Assembly: GCA_946480965.1 (NCBI GenBank)
Contig: CAMLMI010000056.1
Coordinates: 1-17,944, forward strand
DNA length: 17,944 bases
Reading direction: 5' to 3'
Source: an uncultured Verrucomicrobiales bacterium
GTDB taxonomy: Bacteria; Verrucomicrobiota; Verrucomicrobiae; Limisphaerales; CANJSG01
The translations under genes and the position numbers were made by a program. This document shows, piece after piece, positions 1-6,413 of the stretch; position 1 is the first letter of the stretch, and each line of letters opens with the position of its first letter. Under the pieces are notes generated by a model. It saw nothing but the letters and a program-made list of their open reading frames with translations, was not told the DNA's origin and ran no database searches.

Positions 1-2
1 TC

Positions 3-581
3 ATCAACCGCTTCCACTGGATCCTCTACGTCTTCGGCGCGTTCCTGCTCTTCACCGGGCTGAAGATGCTCTTTGCCAAGGACGAGGGCGTGGAGCCGGA
101 GAAGAACCCCGTGGTGCGGATGGCGCGGAAATACCTCCCCATCTCCAACCAGTTCGACGGGCAGAACTTCACCACGCTGATCAACGGCAAGAAGTTCTTC
201 ACGCCGCTCTTCCTCGTGCTGCTGATCGTGGAGACGACCGACCTCGTCTTCGCGGTGGACTCGATCCCGGCGATCTTCGGCATCACCAAGAACTCCTTCA
301 TCGTTTTCACCTCGAACGTCTTCGCCATCCTCGGTCTGCGCTCGCTCTATTTCGTGCTCGCCGGGGCCATCGGCTACTTCCGCTACCTCAAGTATGGCCT
401 GTCGCTCGTGTTGGTGTTCATCGGCGTGAAGATGCTGCTCCTCGTCTGGGAGATAAAGGTGGAGCCCAACGTCTCGCTCGGAGCGGTCATCGGCATCCTC
501 GGCCTGTCCATCGTGGCGTCCCTCGTGGCCGCGCAGCGCGACAAGAAGGCCAACGTCCACGGCGGCCGCACCCATCGTTGA
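3..581 (+). CDS. TerC family integral membrane protein (5' truncated by window edge)
   Basis: This is the C-terminal 192 residues of a TerC/Alx-type inner-membrane protein. The frame is open from base 3, so the start lies outside the window. The visible part opens with a membrane helix that ends in FTGLKML. A polar loop follows, and then the family hallmark ETTDLVFAVDSIPAIF at about residues 77-92, whose acidic residues lie in the membrane. Three further hydrophobic segments and a short basic tail finish the protein. Family members are linked to tellurite resistance and, for Alx and related proteins, to manganese export or metal loading of secreted enzymes. Which of these applies here cannot be told from the sequence. 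The next gene on the same strand starts 54 bp downstream with no terminator visible between them, so co-transcription is possible. Confidence 0.9.
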   Translation: MNRFHWILYVFGAFLLFTGLKMLFAKDEGVEPEKNPVVRMARKYLPISNQFDGQNFTTLINGKKFFTPLFLVLLIVETTDLVFAVDSIPAIFGITKNSFIVFTSNVFAILGLRSLYFVLAGAIGYFRYLKYGLSLVLVFIGVKMLLLVWEIKVEPNVSLGAVIGILGLSIVASLVAAQRDKKANVHGGRTHR

Positions 582-635
582 ACGCGCGGTCGCACGGCCG
601 ATCCAAGGGGCAGCAAAGGATGATGGGAACGCCGC

Positions 636-1277
636 ATGAAACACCCGGTCGAACGGCATCCGCCCCTCTCCGTCAGCCTGCGTGAGCTGATAGAGAACGT
701 CCCGCCGGACCAGCCGTTGACGCTGGAGGCGTTGCTGGAAGGGACCGGCGGACGCGGGGCGTTCCTCGTGATGATCCTGCTCTGCCTGCCCTTCTGCCAA
801 CCCATCCCGCTGCCCGGCGTCAGCACCGTGGTCGGGGTCGTGCTCGGTCTGCTGGGCGTCTATCTCGCTCTGGGGGAAAAGGCGTCGTTGCCGAAGAGCA
901 TCGGCCAACGGGCGCTCCCTCCCTTCTTCCGCACCAAGCTCCTTGGCGCCTCGGTCAAGCTGCTCACCTACATCGAGCGCTGGGTCAAGCCGCGTGGCAG
1001 CAAGTGGATCCTCTGGCGAGGCGTCCGTGTCTTCAACGGCGTGTTGATCGTCGTCATGTCGGTCCTGCTCTCGCTGCCCATCCCGCTGCCGTTTACCAAC
1101 CAGCCGCCCGCCGTCGCCATCCTGCTCGTGGCGCTGAGCACGATGGAGGAGGACGGCGTGCTCATCTGGTTCGGCTACGTCGCTGCGCTGGCCACCACGC
1201 TCTACTTCGGCCTCTCCGCCGGCGTTTTTGTCGCCGCCATCAAGAAGATGTTGGAAATCTCCGGCATCCTCGGCTGA
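636..1277 (+). CDS. ExoD family (exopolysaccharide synthesis) membrane protein
   Basis: The protein has 213 residues and matches the ExoD family layout. A cytoplasmic N-terminus with SLRELIENVPPDQPLTLEALL resembles the family's opening helix. It is followed by GRGAFLVMILLCLPFCQPIPLPGVSTVVG, here seen as a hydrophobic stretch containing the characteristic proline-rich P-I-P-L-PG turn. A second such turn, LPIPLPFTNQPPA, sits near residue 150, and a final hydrophobic pair closes the protein. ExoD was named from rhizobial mutants altered in exopolysaccharide and alkali tolerance, and its biochemistry is not settled. The ATG at 636 is used because the protein aligns from there. There is no strong ribosome binding site, only AAGGA about 15 bases upstream. 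recJ starts 13 bp after the stop, so the two are probably co-transcribed. Confidence 0.8.
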   Translation: MKHPVERHPPLSVSLRELIENVPPDQPLTLEALLEGTGGRGAFLVMILLCLPFCQPIPLPGVSTVVGVVLGLLGVYLALGEKASLPKSIGQRALPPFFRTKLLGASVKLLTYIERWVKPRGSKWILWRGVRVFNGVLIVVMSVLLSLPIPLPFTNQPPAVAILLVALSTMEEDGVLIWFGYVAALATTLYFGLSAGVFVAAIKKMLEISGILG

Positions 1278-1290
1278 GTCGCCTCCGACC

Positions 1291-3060
1291 ATGAAGTTTC
1301 GCTGGCCGGAACCGCCGCCTCTCGACGACGCCGTCCGCCGTCTCGCCGCCGGGCTGGGCGTGGCTCCGCTCGTGGCGCAGTGCCTCGTCAATCGCGGCCA
1401 CGGCGAACCCGCCGCCGCCGCGCGCTTTCTCCAGCCCCAGCTCAAGAACCTCGCCGATCCCTTCCTCCTGCCCGACATGGCCATTGCCGTGGACCGGTTG
1501 GTCGCGGCCCGGGAACGCGGTGAACGCCTCGTGGTCTTCGGCGACTACGACGTGGACGGCGTCAGCTCCTCCGCCCTACTGCTCGAAGGCATGCGGCGCC
1601 TTGGATGGACGCTGGAGGCCTATCTGCCGCACCGGATGGACGAAGGCTACGGACTGAGCGCCGACGGAGCGGCCAATTGCCTGGAACGGTTTCCCACCAA
1701 GCTGCTGCTCGCCGTCGATTGCGGCTCCACCGCCGTGGAAACCATCGCGTGGCTCCGGGAACGTGGCGTGGACGTGATTGTCCTCGATCATCACCAAGTC
1801 AGCGAACCACTGCCGCCGGCCGTGGCGCTGGTAAACCCGAAGGTTCGTAGCCGCCGAAGTGATGAGGCGGAGATGCCCGACACCGGAGTCCGCCTCGTCA
1901 CCTCGGCGGCTACCGCGTTCGAGGAACTCTGCTCCGTCGGCCTTGCTTTCAAGCTGCTCCACGCCCTGACCAAACGCGGCCGCGAACTGGGCTGGCCCGA
2001 GGCGCAGGCGATGGACATCCGCGACTACCTCGACCTGGTCGCGCTGGGCACCATTGCCGATCTCGTGCCGCTCGCCGGAGAGAACCGCATTCTCGTCTCC
2101 GCCGGACTGCCCCGGCTCACCGAAACGAAGCGCCCGGGGTTGATCGCGTTGAAGGAGGTCGCCGGCATCGAAGACGCGGTCGGGGTGCGCGATGTCGGGT
2201 TCGGGCTAGGCCCGCGTCTCAACGCCGCCGGCCGGTTGGAGAACGCCGATGAATCGCTCAAGCTCCTGCTCGCGCCCTCCACGAAGGCCGCATGGCCCAT
2301 CGCCGAGAGCCTCGACAGTCGCAACCAGGAGCGGCAGCGCATCGAGAAGGAGATTGTCCGGCAGGTCGTCGGTGCGGTGAAGGCGCGGTTCAATCCGGAG
2401 ACGGACTACGTCATCGTCGAGGGCCAGCTGCTTTGGCACATCGGCGTTGTCGGCATCGTGGCGTCGCGCGTGTTGCAGGAGTTCTACCGGCCCACCTTCA
2501 TCATCGGCGGAGAAGGCGAGGCGTGGCGGGGTTCGGGCCGGAGCATCGAAGGCTTCGACCTCGCCGCCGCGCTGCGCGAGTGCGACGACCTGCTCCTGAA
2601 ACACGGCGGCCACGCCATGGCGGCGGGCGTCACGGTTCATCCCGACCGGCTGGACGAATTCCGGCGGCGCTTGAACGAAGTCGCCCGTCAGCGCCTCAGC
2701 AAAGACCAGCTCCGTCCCAGACTCCGCCTCGACGCGGTCGTGCCCTTGCGTGAGCTGACCGTGAAGCTATTGGACGAACTGGCCCAACTGGAACCCTTCG
2801 GCATGGGCAATTCACCGGTGCAGGTGTTGGTGCCCGGCGTCCGTCTCGCCCAACCGCCCAAACGCATGGGGAAGGAGAACCAGCACGTCCGGCTGCGCGT
2901 CACCGACGGCACTGCTTTTGCCGATGCTGTCTGGTGGAACGTGCCTCTGGACGAACCCATGCCCGAAGGTTCTTTCGATCTCGCCGCCGTGCCCGACCGG
3001 AACGAGTTCAACGGCCGCGTTAGCGTGCAGCTCAAGTTGCTGGACTGGCGGGCGAATTAG
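1291..3060 (+). CDS. recJ: Single-stranded-DNA-specific 5'-3' exonuclease RecJ, with an inserted palindrome-encoded segment
   Basis: RecJ degrades single-stranded DNA 5' to 3' in recombination and mismatch repair. From the ATG at 1291 the protein has 589 residues. It shows the DHH-phosphoesterase motifs in order: DYDVDG at 85-90, VDCG at 142-145, DHH at 166-168 and GTIAD at 253-257. The DHHA1 part carries GSGRS (414-418) and HGGHAMAAG (438-446), and an OB-fold-like C-terminus follows. The frame also opens upstream at 1228, but that start lies inside the preceding gene and adds a non-RecJ leader, so 1291 is preferred. Residues 186-208, between VNPK and LCSVGLAFKLL, have no counterpart in typical RecJ and are encoded by a near-perfect palindrome. 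The TAG stop overlaps the stop of the convergent hpnJ gene. Confidence 0.95.
   Translation: MKFRWPEPPPLDDAVRRLAAGLGVAPLVAQCLVNRGHGEPAAAARFLQPQLKNLADPFLLPDMAIAVDRLVAARERGERLVVFGDYDVDGVSSSALLLEGMRRLGWTLEAYLPHRMDEGYGLSADGAANCLERFPTKLLLAVDCGSTAVETIAWLRERGVDVIVLDHHQVSEPLPPAVALVNPKVRSRRSDEAEMPDTGVRLVTSAATAFEELCSVGLAFKLLHALTKRGRELGWPEAQAMDIRDYLDLVALGTIADLVPLAGENRILVSAGLPRLTETKRPGLIALKEVAGIEDAVGVRDVGFGLGPRLNAAGRLENADESLKLLLAPSTKAAWPIAESLDSRNQERQRIEKEIVRQVVGAVKARFNPETDYVIVEGQLLWHIGVVGIVASRVLQEFYRPTFIIGGEGEAWRGSGRSIEGFDLAAALRECDDLLLKHGGHAMAAGVTVHPDRLDEFRRRLNEVARQRLSKDQLRPRLRLDAVVPLRELTVKLLDELAQLEPFGMGNSPVQVLVPGVRLAQPPKRMGKENQHVRLRVTDGTAFADAVWWNVPLDEPMPEGSFDLAAVPDRNEFNGRVSVQLKLLDWRAN
1847..1913. repeat. 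67-bp palindromic element inserted in frame within recJ
   Basis: Two 25-base arms, 1847-1871 and 1889-1913, are reverse complements with two mismatches. Both begin, read inward from their own end, with GTAGCCGCCGA and end with GAGGCGGA. They are separated by 17 bases. The element is read through as RecJ residues 186-208. Neither arm sequence recurs in this window. Its form resembles REP-type or Rickettsia-palindromic-element-type repeats. Membership of a dispersed family is inference. Confidence 0.8.
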
Positions 3061-4502
3061 CTCGGCGCGGTAGTGCGTTCCGGATCGTTTTTCCGCTGCT
3101 GGAGACTGGAGAAGAACTCCACGCCTTCGCGGAGGCGGCGGACCGCGACGTCCTTGTCGGCCAGCATGGTTTTCACGATGCGGACGATGGGCCGGGGGCG
3201 CAGGTAGTATTCCCGGTAGAAGCGGTCCACGCCTTCGAAGATCTCTTCCTTGGTCAGCCCCGGATATTCGAGCGTGGATTGCTGGAGGCCGTCGCCGAGC
3301 AGGACGTCGCCCTTGTCCTTCTTCACGAACCAGCCGTTCTGCCGAGCCATGTCGTAGAGCTCGGTGCCGGGATACGGCGCGGCGAGCGAGACTTGGAGCG
3401 AGAAGACATCCAGCTCCTTCGCGAAGGCGATGGTCTGCGCCATCGTCTCGCGTGTCTCCACGGGCAGGCCTAGGATGAAGGTGCCGTGGATGACGACGCC
3501 GGCCCGATGACAGGCCTTGGTGAAGCGGCGCATCTCGTCGGTGGTGACGCCTTTCTTGATGCTCTTGAGGGTGTCGTCGTTGCCGGATTCGTAGCCGACG
3601 AGGAAGAGGCGAAGGCCGTGGTCCTTGAAGAACCGGATGGTGTCTTCGTCGAGATTCGCGCGGCTGTTGCAGCTCCAGGTGAGGCCGAGCTTGCCGAGCT
3701 TCTTCGCGATCTCGCGGGCGCGCGGGAGGTTCGCGGTGAAGGTGTCGTCGTCGAAGAAGAACTCCTTCACCTCGGGGAACAGCCGCTTCATGTGGGCCAT
3801 CTCGTCGGCGACGTTCTGCGGGGAGCGGACGCGGTATTTGTGGCCGCCGATGGTCTGGGGCCAGAGGCAGAAGGTGCACTGCGCGGGGCAGCCGCGGCCG
3901 GTGTAGAGGCTGACGTAGGGATGCTGGAGGTAGCCGATGAAATACTTCTCGATCTGGAGATCGCGCCGATAGACGTCGGCCACCCAGGGCAGCACATCCA
4001 TGTCGTGGATCAGCTCGCGTTCGGGGTTGTGGATGACTTGGCCGTCGCGCTTGAAGCTCAGTCCGGCGATCTGGTCGAGCGGACGGCCCTCGCAGACTTC
4101 CGTGCAGGTGAAGTCGAACTCGCGACGTCCGACCCAGTCGATGGCCGGCGAGGCGTTCAACGTTTCGCGCGGCAACACCATGGTGTGCGCGCCGACGAAA
4201 CCGATGAGCGTGGAGGGCTTCTGCGCCTTGATGGCTTCGGCCACGCGACAGTCGTTCTTCAGCGATGGCGTAGAGGTATTGATGATGACATGGTCGAAGT
4301 CCTTCGCGATGCGGAGGCATTCCTCGACGCCGATGTGGTGCGGAGGACAGTCGAGCAGCCGCGAGCCGGGCACGAGCGCGGCGGGCTGCGCCAGCCAGGT
4401 GGGATACCAGAACGACGTGACTTCGCGCTTAGCCTGATAGCGCGCGCCCGCTCCGCCGTCGAAGCCGTCAAAGCTGGGGGGAGACAGGAAAAGAGCGCTC
4501 AT
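3057..4502 (-). CDS. hpnJ: Hopanoid biosynthesis B12-binding-type radical SAM protein HpnJ
   Basis: The protein has 481 residues and matches HpnJ along its length. Residues 1-130 form the cobalamin-binding-type domain, with D51-C-P-P-H55-H-I-G58 in place of the strict DxHxxG motif. The radical SAM domain follows, with C205-P-A-Q-C209-T-F-C212 ligating the 4Fe-4S cluster, then ESGND and ILGLPVET motifs. In Burkholderia, HpnJ works with HpnI and HpnK in converting the BHT-glucosamine head group to the cyclitol ether. Those partners are not in this window. ATG is at 4502, with no clear Shine-Dalgarno sequence. A strong terminator lies between this gene and the upstream hpnH, so it probably has its own promoter or depends on read-through. 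Its TAA stop overlaps the recJ TAG stop tail to tail, leaving no room for a terminator between them. Confidence 0.88.
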   Translation of the reverse strand: MSALFLSPPSFDGFDGGAGARYQAKREVTSFWYPTWLAQPAALVPGSRLLDCPPHHIGVEECLRIAKDFDHVIINTSTPSLKNDCRVAEAIKAQKPSTLIGFVGAHTMVLPRETLNASPAIDWVGRREFDFTCTEVCEGRPLDQIAGLSFKRDGQVIHNPERELIHDMDVLPWVADVYRRDLQIEKYFIGYLQHPYVSLYTGRGCPAQCTFCLWPQTIGGHKYRVRSPQNVADEMAHMKRLFPEVKEFFFDDDTFTANLPRAREIAKKLGKLGLTWSCNSRANLDEDTIRFFKDHGLRLFLVGYESGNDDTLKSIKKGVTTDEMRRFTKACHRAGVVIHGTFILGLPVETRETMAQTIAFAKELDVFSLQVSLAAPYPGTELYDMARQNGWFVKKDKGDVLLGDGLQQSTLEYPGLTKEEIFEGVDRFYREYYLRPRPIVRIVKTMLADKDVAVRRLREGVEFFSSLQQRKNDPERTTAPS

Positions 4503-4545
4503 GAACGTGGCGGCAATGGGTAGAGCATGGCGGAGCGGGGCTCAA

Positions 4546-4591
4546 GCCGCGGAAACAAAAAGCGCTTCCAGCAGGATGCGTGGAAGCGCTT
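4546..4591 (-). terminator. Rho-independent terminator downstream of hpnH
   Basis: A perfect 11-bp stem, AAGCGCTTCCA (4560-4570) with TGGAAGCGCTT (4581-4591), encloses a 10-base loop. Read on the minus strand it is followed by the T-rich run TTTTTGTTT. It starts about 24 bp past the hpnH stop and separates hpnH from hpnJ. Confidence 0.88.
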
Positions 4592-4614
4592 GGAAACGGT
4601 CGGATGAGAGCGGA

Positions 4615-6045
4615 TTACTCCGGCTTCACGTCGATATTCTTTGCGTCTTTGATCTTCGCGAGGAGTTCGTCGCGCTGGGCGGTGTCGCCCGTGGAGCAGC
4701 TTTCCCCGGCGGCATGGCTGTGGCCGACGTGGTCGTCACCCTTGGTGGAGAAGGCGCCGCGCGCACCAGCAGCGGGATTGATCGCCGCTTTGGCTTCGGC
4801 CAGGTGGCCCTTGCCGATGGAGACGCCGTTGAAGGCGCGTTTCACGATCTCCGGGGTGGAGGCCACCGGGGCCGGACGGGAACCGAAGTTGTATTTGAAG
4901 TTGATCCAGGTGTCGCGCGGCTTGGTGCTGAGCGCTCCGGAAGGATCGTAGCCGCAGTGGACCATGCAGTTTTCGCAGCGGGGATCACGGGCCACGCCGT
5001 CCACGACGCCGTAACTTTCCCAGTTCACCTTGCCGAGCATCTCGGCGTAGGTCGGGTAGTGGCCGTCGGTCATCAAGTAGCACGGGGCTTTCCAGCCGCG
5101 CACGTTGAAGGTCGGGATGGCCCAGGCGGTGCAGGTGAGCTCGCGTTTGCCGGCGAGGAACTCCTGATACACGGGCGTGCCGAAGATGGTGAAGGCTTTG
5201 CCCCACTTCTCGATGTCCTTGAACTTGGCCCGGGTCATTTCCCGGGTGAGGAAGAACTCCTTGGGATCGCGGCCAAGACGCTTGGCCATGTCTTTCTTGG
5301 CGGCGTCGTAGTCGTAGCCGGGGGAAATCGTGTGGCCGTCGACATCGAGGGAGCTGAGGAACTTGAACATGTCCTCCAGTTCCTGGACTTCGGTCTCCTT
5401 GTAGACCGTCGTGTTGGTGGCGCACTGGTAGCCGAGGATCTTCGCCATCTTGATCGCGGCGACGCATTCCTTGAAGACGCCTTCGCGCTCCACGATGAGA
5501 TCGTGGGTGTATTCCAGACCGTCCACGTGGACGTTCCAGTAATGCCACTTGCTGGGCTGGATGGTGACCTTCTTGCGGGCGGCTTCGTCGGCGTTGCGGA
5601 TGGCCTCGGCCTCTTTTTCAGTGACGAGGAATTCCTTCACCAGGGCATGGAGCTTCTCCTCCATCTTCGGAGACCAATTCGCGGCCATGTATTCGCGCAT
5701 TTTTTTGCGCATGAACACGCCGTTGGTGCAGATGTAGATGATGCGGCCCTGGTCGCGGAGCCCCTTCACCAATTCCTCGATCTTGGGATAGATCAACGGC
5801 TCTCCGCCGCAGATGGAGACCATCGGGGCGTCGCAGTCGTTGGCGGCTTCGAGACACTTCTCCAGCGGGACCATGTCCTTGAGAGAGGTGCTGTATTCGC
5901 GGATGCGACCGCAGCCGGTGCAGGTGAGATTGCAGGTGTGCAGCGGTTCGAGCTGCAGCACCATGGCGAATTTAGGGGTCTTTTTGAGACGGTGTTTGAC
6001 GATGTGACGGGCGATTTTCGCCGTCAGCGCGAGTGGAAAGCGCAT
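4615..6045 (-). CDS. hpnH: Adenosyl-hopene transferase HpnH (radical SAM)
   Basis: HpnH attaches the 5'-deoxyadenosyl group of SAM to diploptene, giving adenosylhopane, the first committed step to C35 hopanoids. The 476-residue protein has the radical SAM motif C38-N-L-T-C42-T-G-C45, then GGEP at 80-83. Its C-terminal part has the family signatures LTCTAWAIPTFNVRGW and CENCMVHCGYDPSG. It is about 90 residues longer than usual HpnH. One charged helical insertion lies at roughly 117-166, before WHYWNVHVDGLEYTHD. A C-terminal extension runs from about residue 394 to 476 and contains H439, H442, H444 and C450. ATG at 6045 lies 9 bp after the stop of the lipoprotein gene, so the two form one operon. 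The intergenic gap has no obvious ribosome binding site. Confidence 0.9.
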   Translation of the reverse strand: MRFPLALTAKIARHIVKHRLKKTPKFAMVLQLEPLHTCNLTCTGCGRIREYSTSLKDMVPLEKCLEAANDCDAPMVSICGGEPLIYPKIEELVKGLRDQGRIIYICTNGVFMRKKMREYMAANWSPKMEEKLHALVKEFLVTEKEAEAIRNADEAARKKVTIQPSKWHYWNVHVDGLEYTHDLIVEREGVFKECVAAIKMAKILGYQCATNTTVYKETEVQELEDMFKFLSSLDVDGHTISPGYDYDAAKKDMAKRLGRDPKEFFLTREMTRAKFKDIEKWGKAFTIFGTPVYQEFLAGKRELTCTAWAIPTFNVRGWKAPCYLMTDGHYPTYAEMLGKVNWESYGVVDGVARDPRCENCMVHCGYDPSGALSTKPRDTWINFKYNFGSRPAPVASTPEIVKRAFNGVSIGKGHLAEAKAAINPAAGARGAFSTKGDDHVGHSHAAGESCSTGDTAQRDELLAKIKDAKNIDVKPE

Positions 6046-6054
6046 AGTTGGAAT

Positions 6055-6279
6055 TTAGCGGACGGAAGCGACGGAAACTGGCGAAGCCGGGACACCGGCC
6101 ATTTGCCCGGCTTGGCTGGAAACGGGGGAATTGGTTTTGGAGCCATTTCCGACCAATCCAGGAAGCAGGAAATCGAGCGGAGAAATGCCTTGTGAAGCGC
6201 TCATCCCCCCGCAGCCGGTCAGCCCGGCGATCCCCGCTGCGGCCAGCAGGCCGGCCGCCGAGCGTTTCAGCATTTTCAT
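6055..6279 (-). CDS. Small lipoprotein of unknown function, co-transcribed with hpnH
   Basis: A 74-residue protein starts at ATG 6279 (MKMLKRSAAGLLAAAG). It has a short basic N-region, a hydrophobic core and the lipobox-like L-T-G-C, which predicts lipidation at Cys23. The mature part is glycine, serine and valine rich, with LDFLLPGLVGNG and no recognised domain. The frame stays open for about 100 codons upstream, but that stretch overlaps the preceding terminator and lacks a plausible signal peptide, so the start at 6279 is preferred. A promoter-like pair sits directly upstream. The gene ends 9 bp before hpnH, which suggests an envelope role linked to hopanoids. That link is inferred from position only. 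Confidence 0.65.
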   Translation of the reverse strand: MKMLKRSAAGLLAAAGIAGLTGCGGMSASQGISPLDFLLPGLVGNGSKTNSPVSSQAGQMAGVPASPVSVASVR

Positions 6280-6286
6280 GGGCGGC

Positions 6287-6314
6287 AGTATAGATTGGAG
6301 AGGGGATGCGGCAA
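6287..6314 (-). promoter_or_regulatory. Predicted sigma-70-type promoter for the lipoprotein-hpnH operon
   Basis: On the minus strand a -35-like TTGCCG (6309-6314) and a -10 TATACT (6287-6292) are spaced by 16 bases. The -10 element ends only 7 bases before the ATG at 6279, so the transcript would start at or next to the start codon. That implies leaderless translation, which agrees with the missing Shine-Dalgarno sequence. This is pattern-based only. Confidence 0.45.
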
Positions 6315-6340
6315 CCTTCATTTCGCCAAGCCGAGGCAGG

Positions 6341-6385
6341 GAGGCAGACAAACGAAAACGGCCGGAAACTCGCGTTTCCGGCCGT
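6341..6385 (-). terminator. Rho-independent terminator of the 680-residue surface-protein gene
   Basis: A perfect 12-bp stem, ACGGCCGGAAAC (6358-6369) with GTTTCCGGCCGT (6374-6385), has a 4-base loop. On the minus strand it is followed by the T-rich TTTTCGTTTGT. It lies 28 bp past the stop at 6414. Confidence 0.9.
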
Positions 6386-6413
6386 GTGAACCTCGGCTGG
6401 GAAGAGCCGTTCT

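Noticed and set aside
1843..1920. GTTC on both sides of the recJ palindrome as a target-site duplication
   Set aside because: The implied insertion length of 74 bases is not a multiple of three and would have shifted the recJ frame, so the match is likely chance.
2812..4320. 502-codon minus-strand frame overlapping recJ and hpnJ
   Set aside because: It is a Pro/Arg/His-rich shadow in another frame of hpnJ and extends into recJ without any recognisable motif.
3486..6195. Long open frames on the plus strand opposite hpnJ and hpnH
   Set aside because: They are antisense shadows of GC-rich genes, with low-complexity Val/Ala/Gly/Arg translations and no domain, while the minus strand encodes clear radical SAM proteins.
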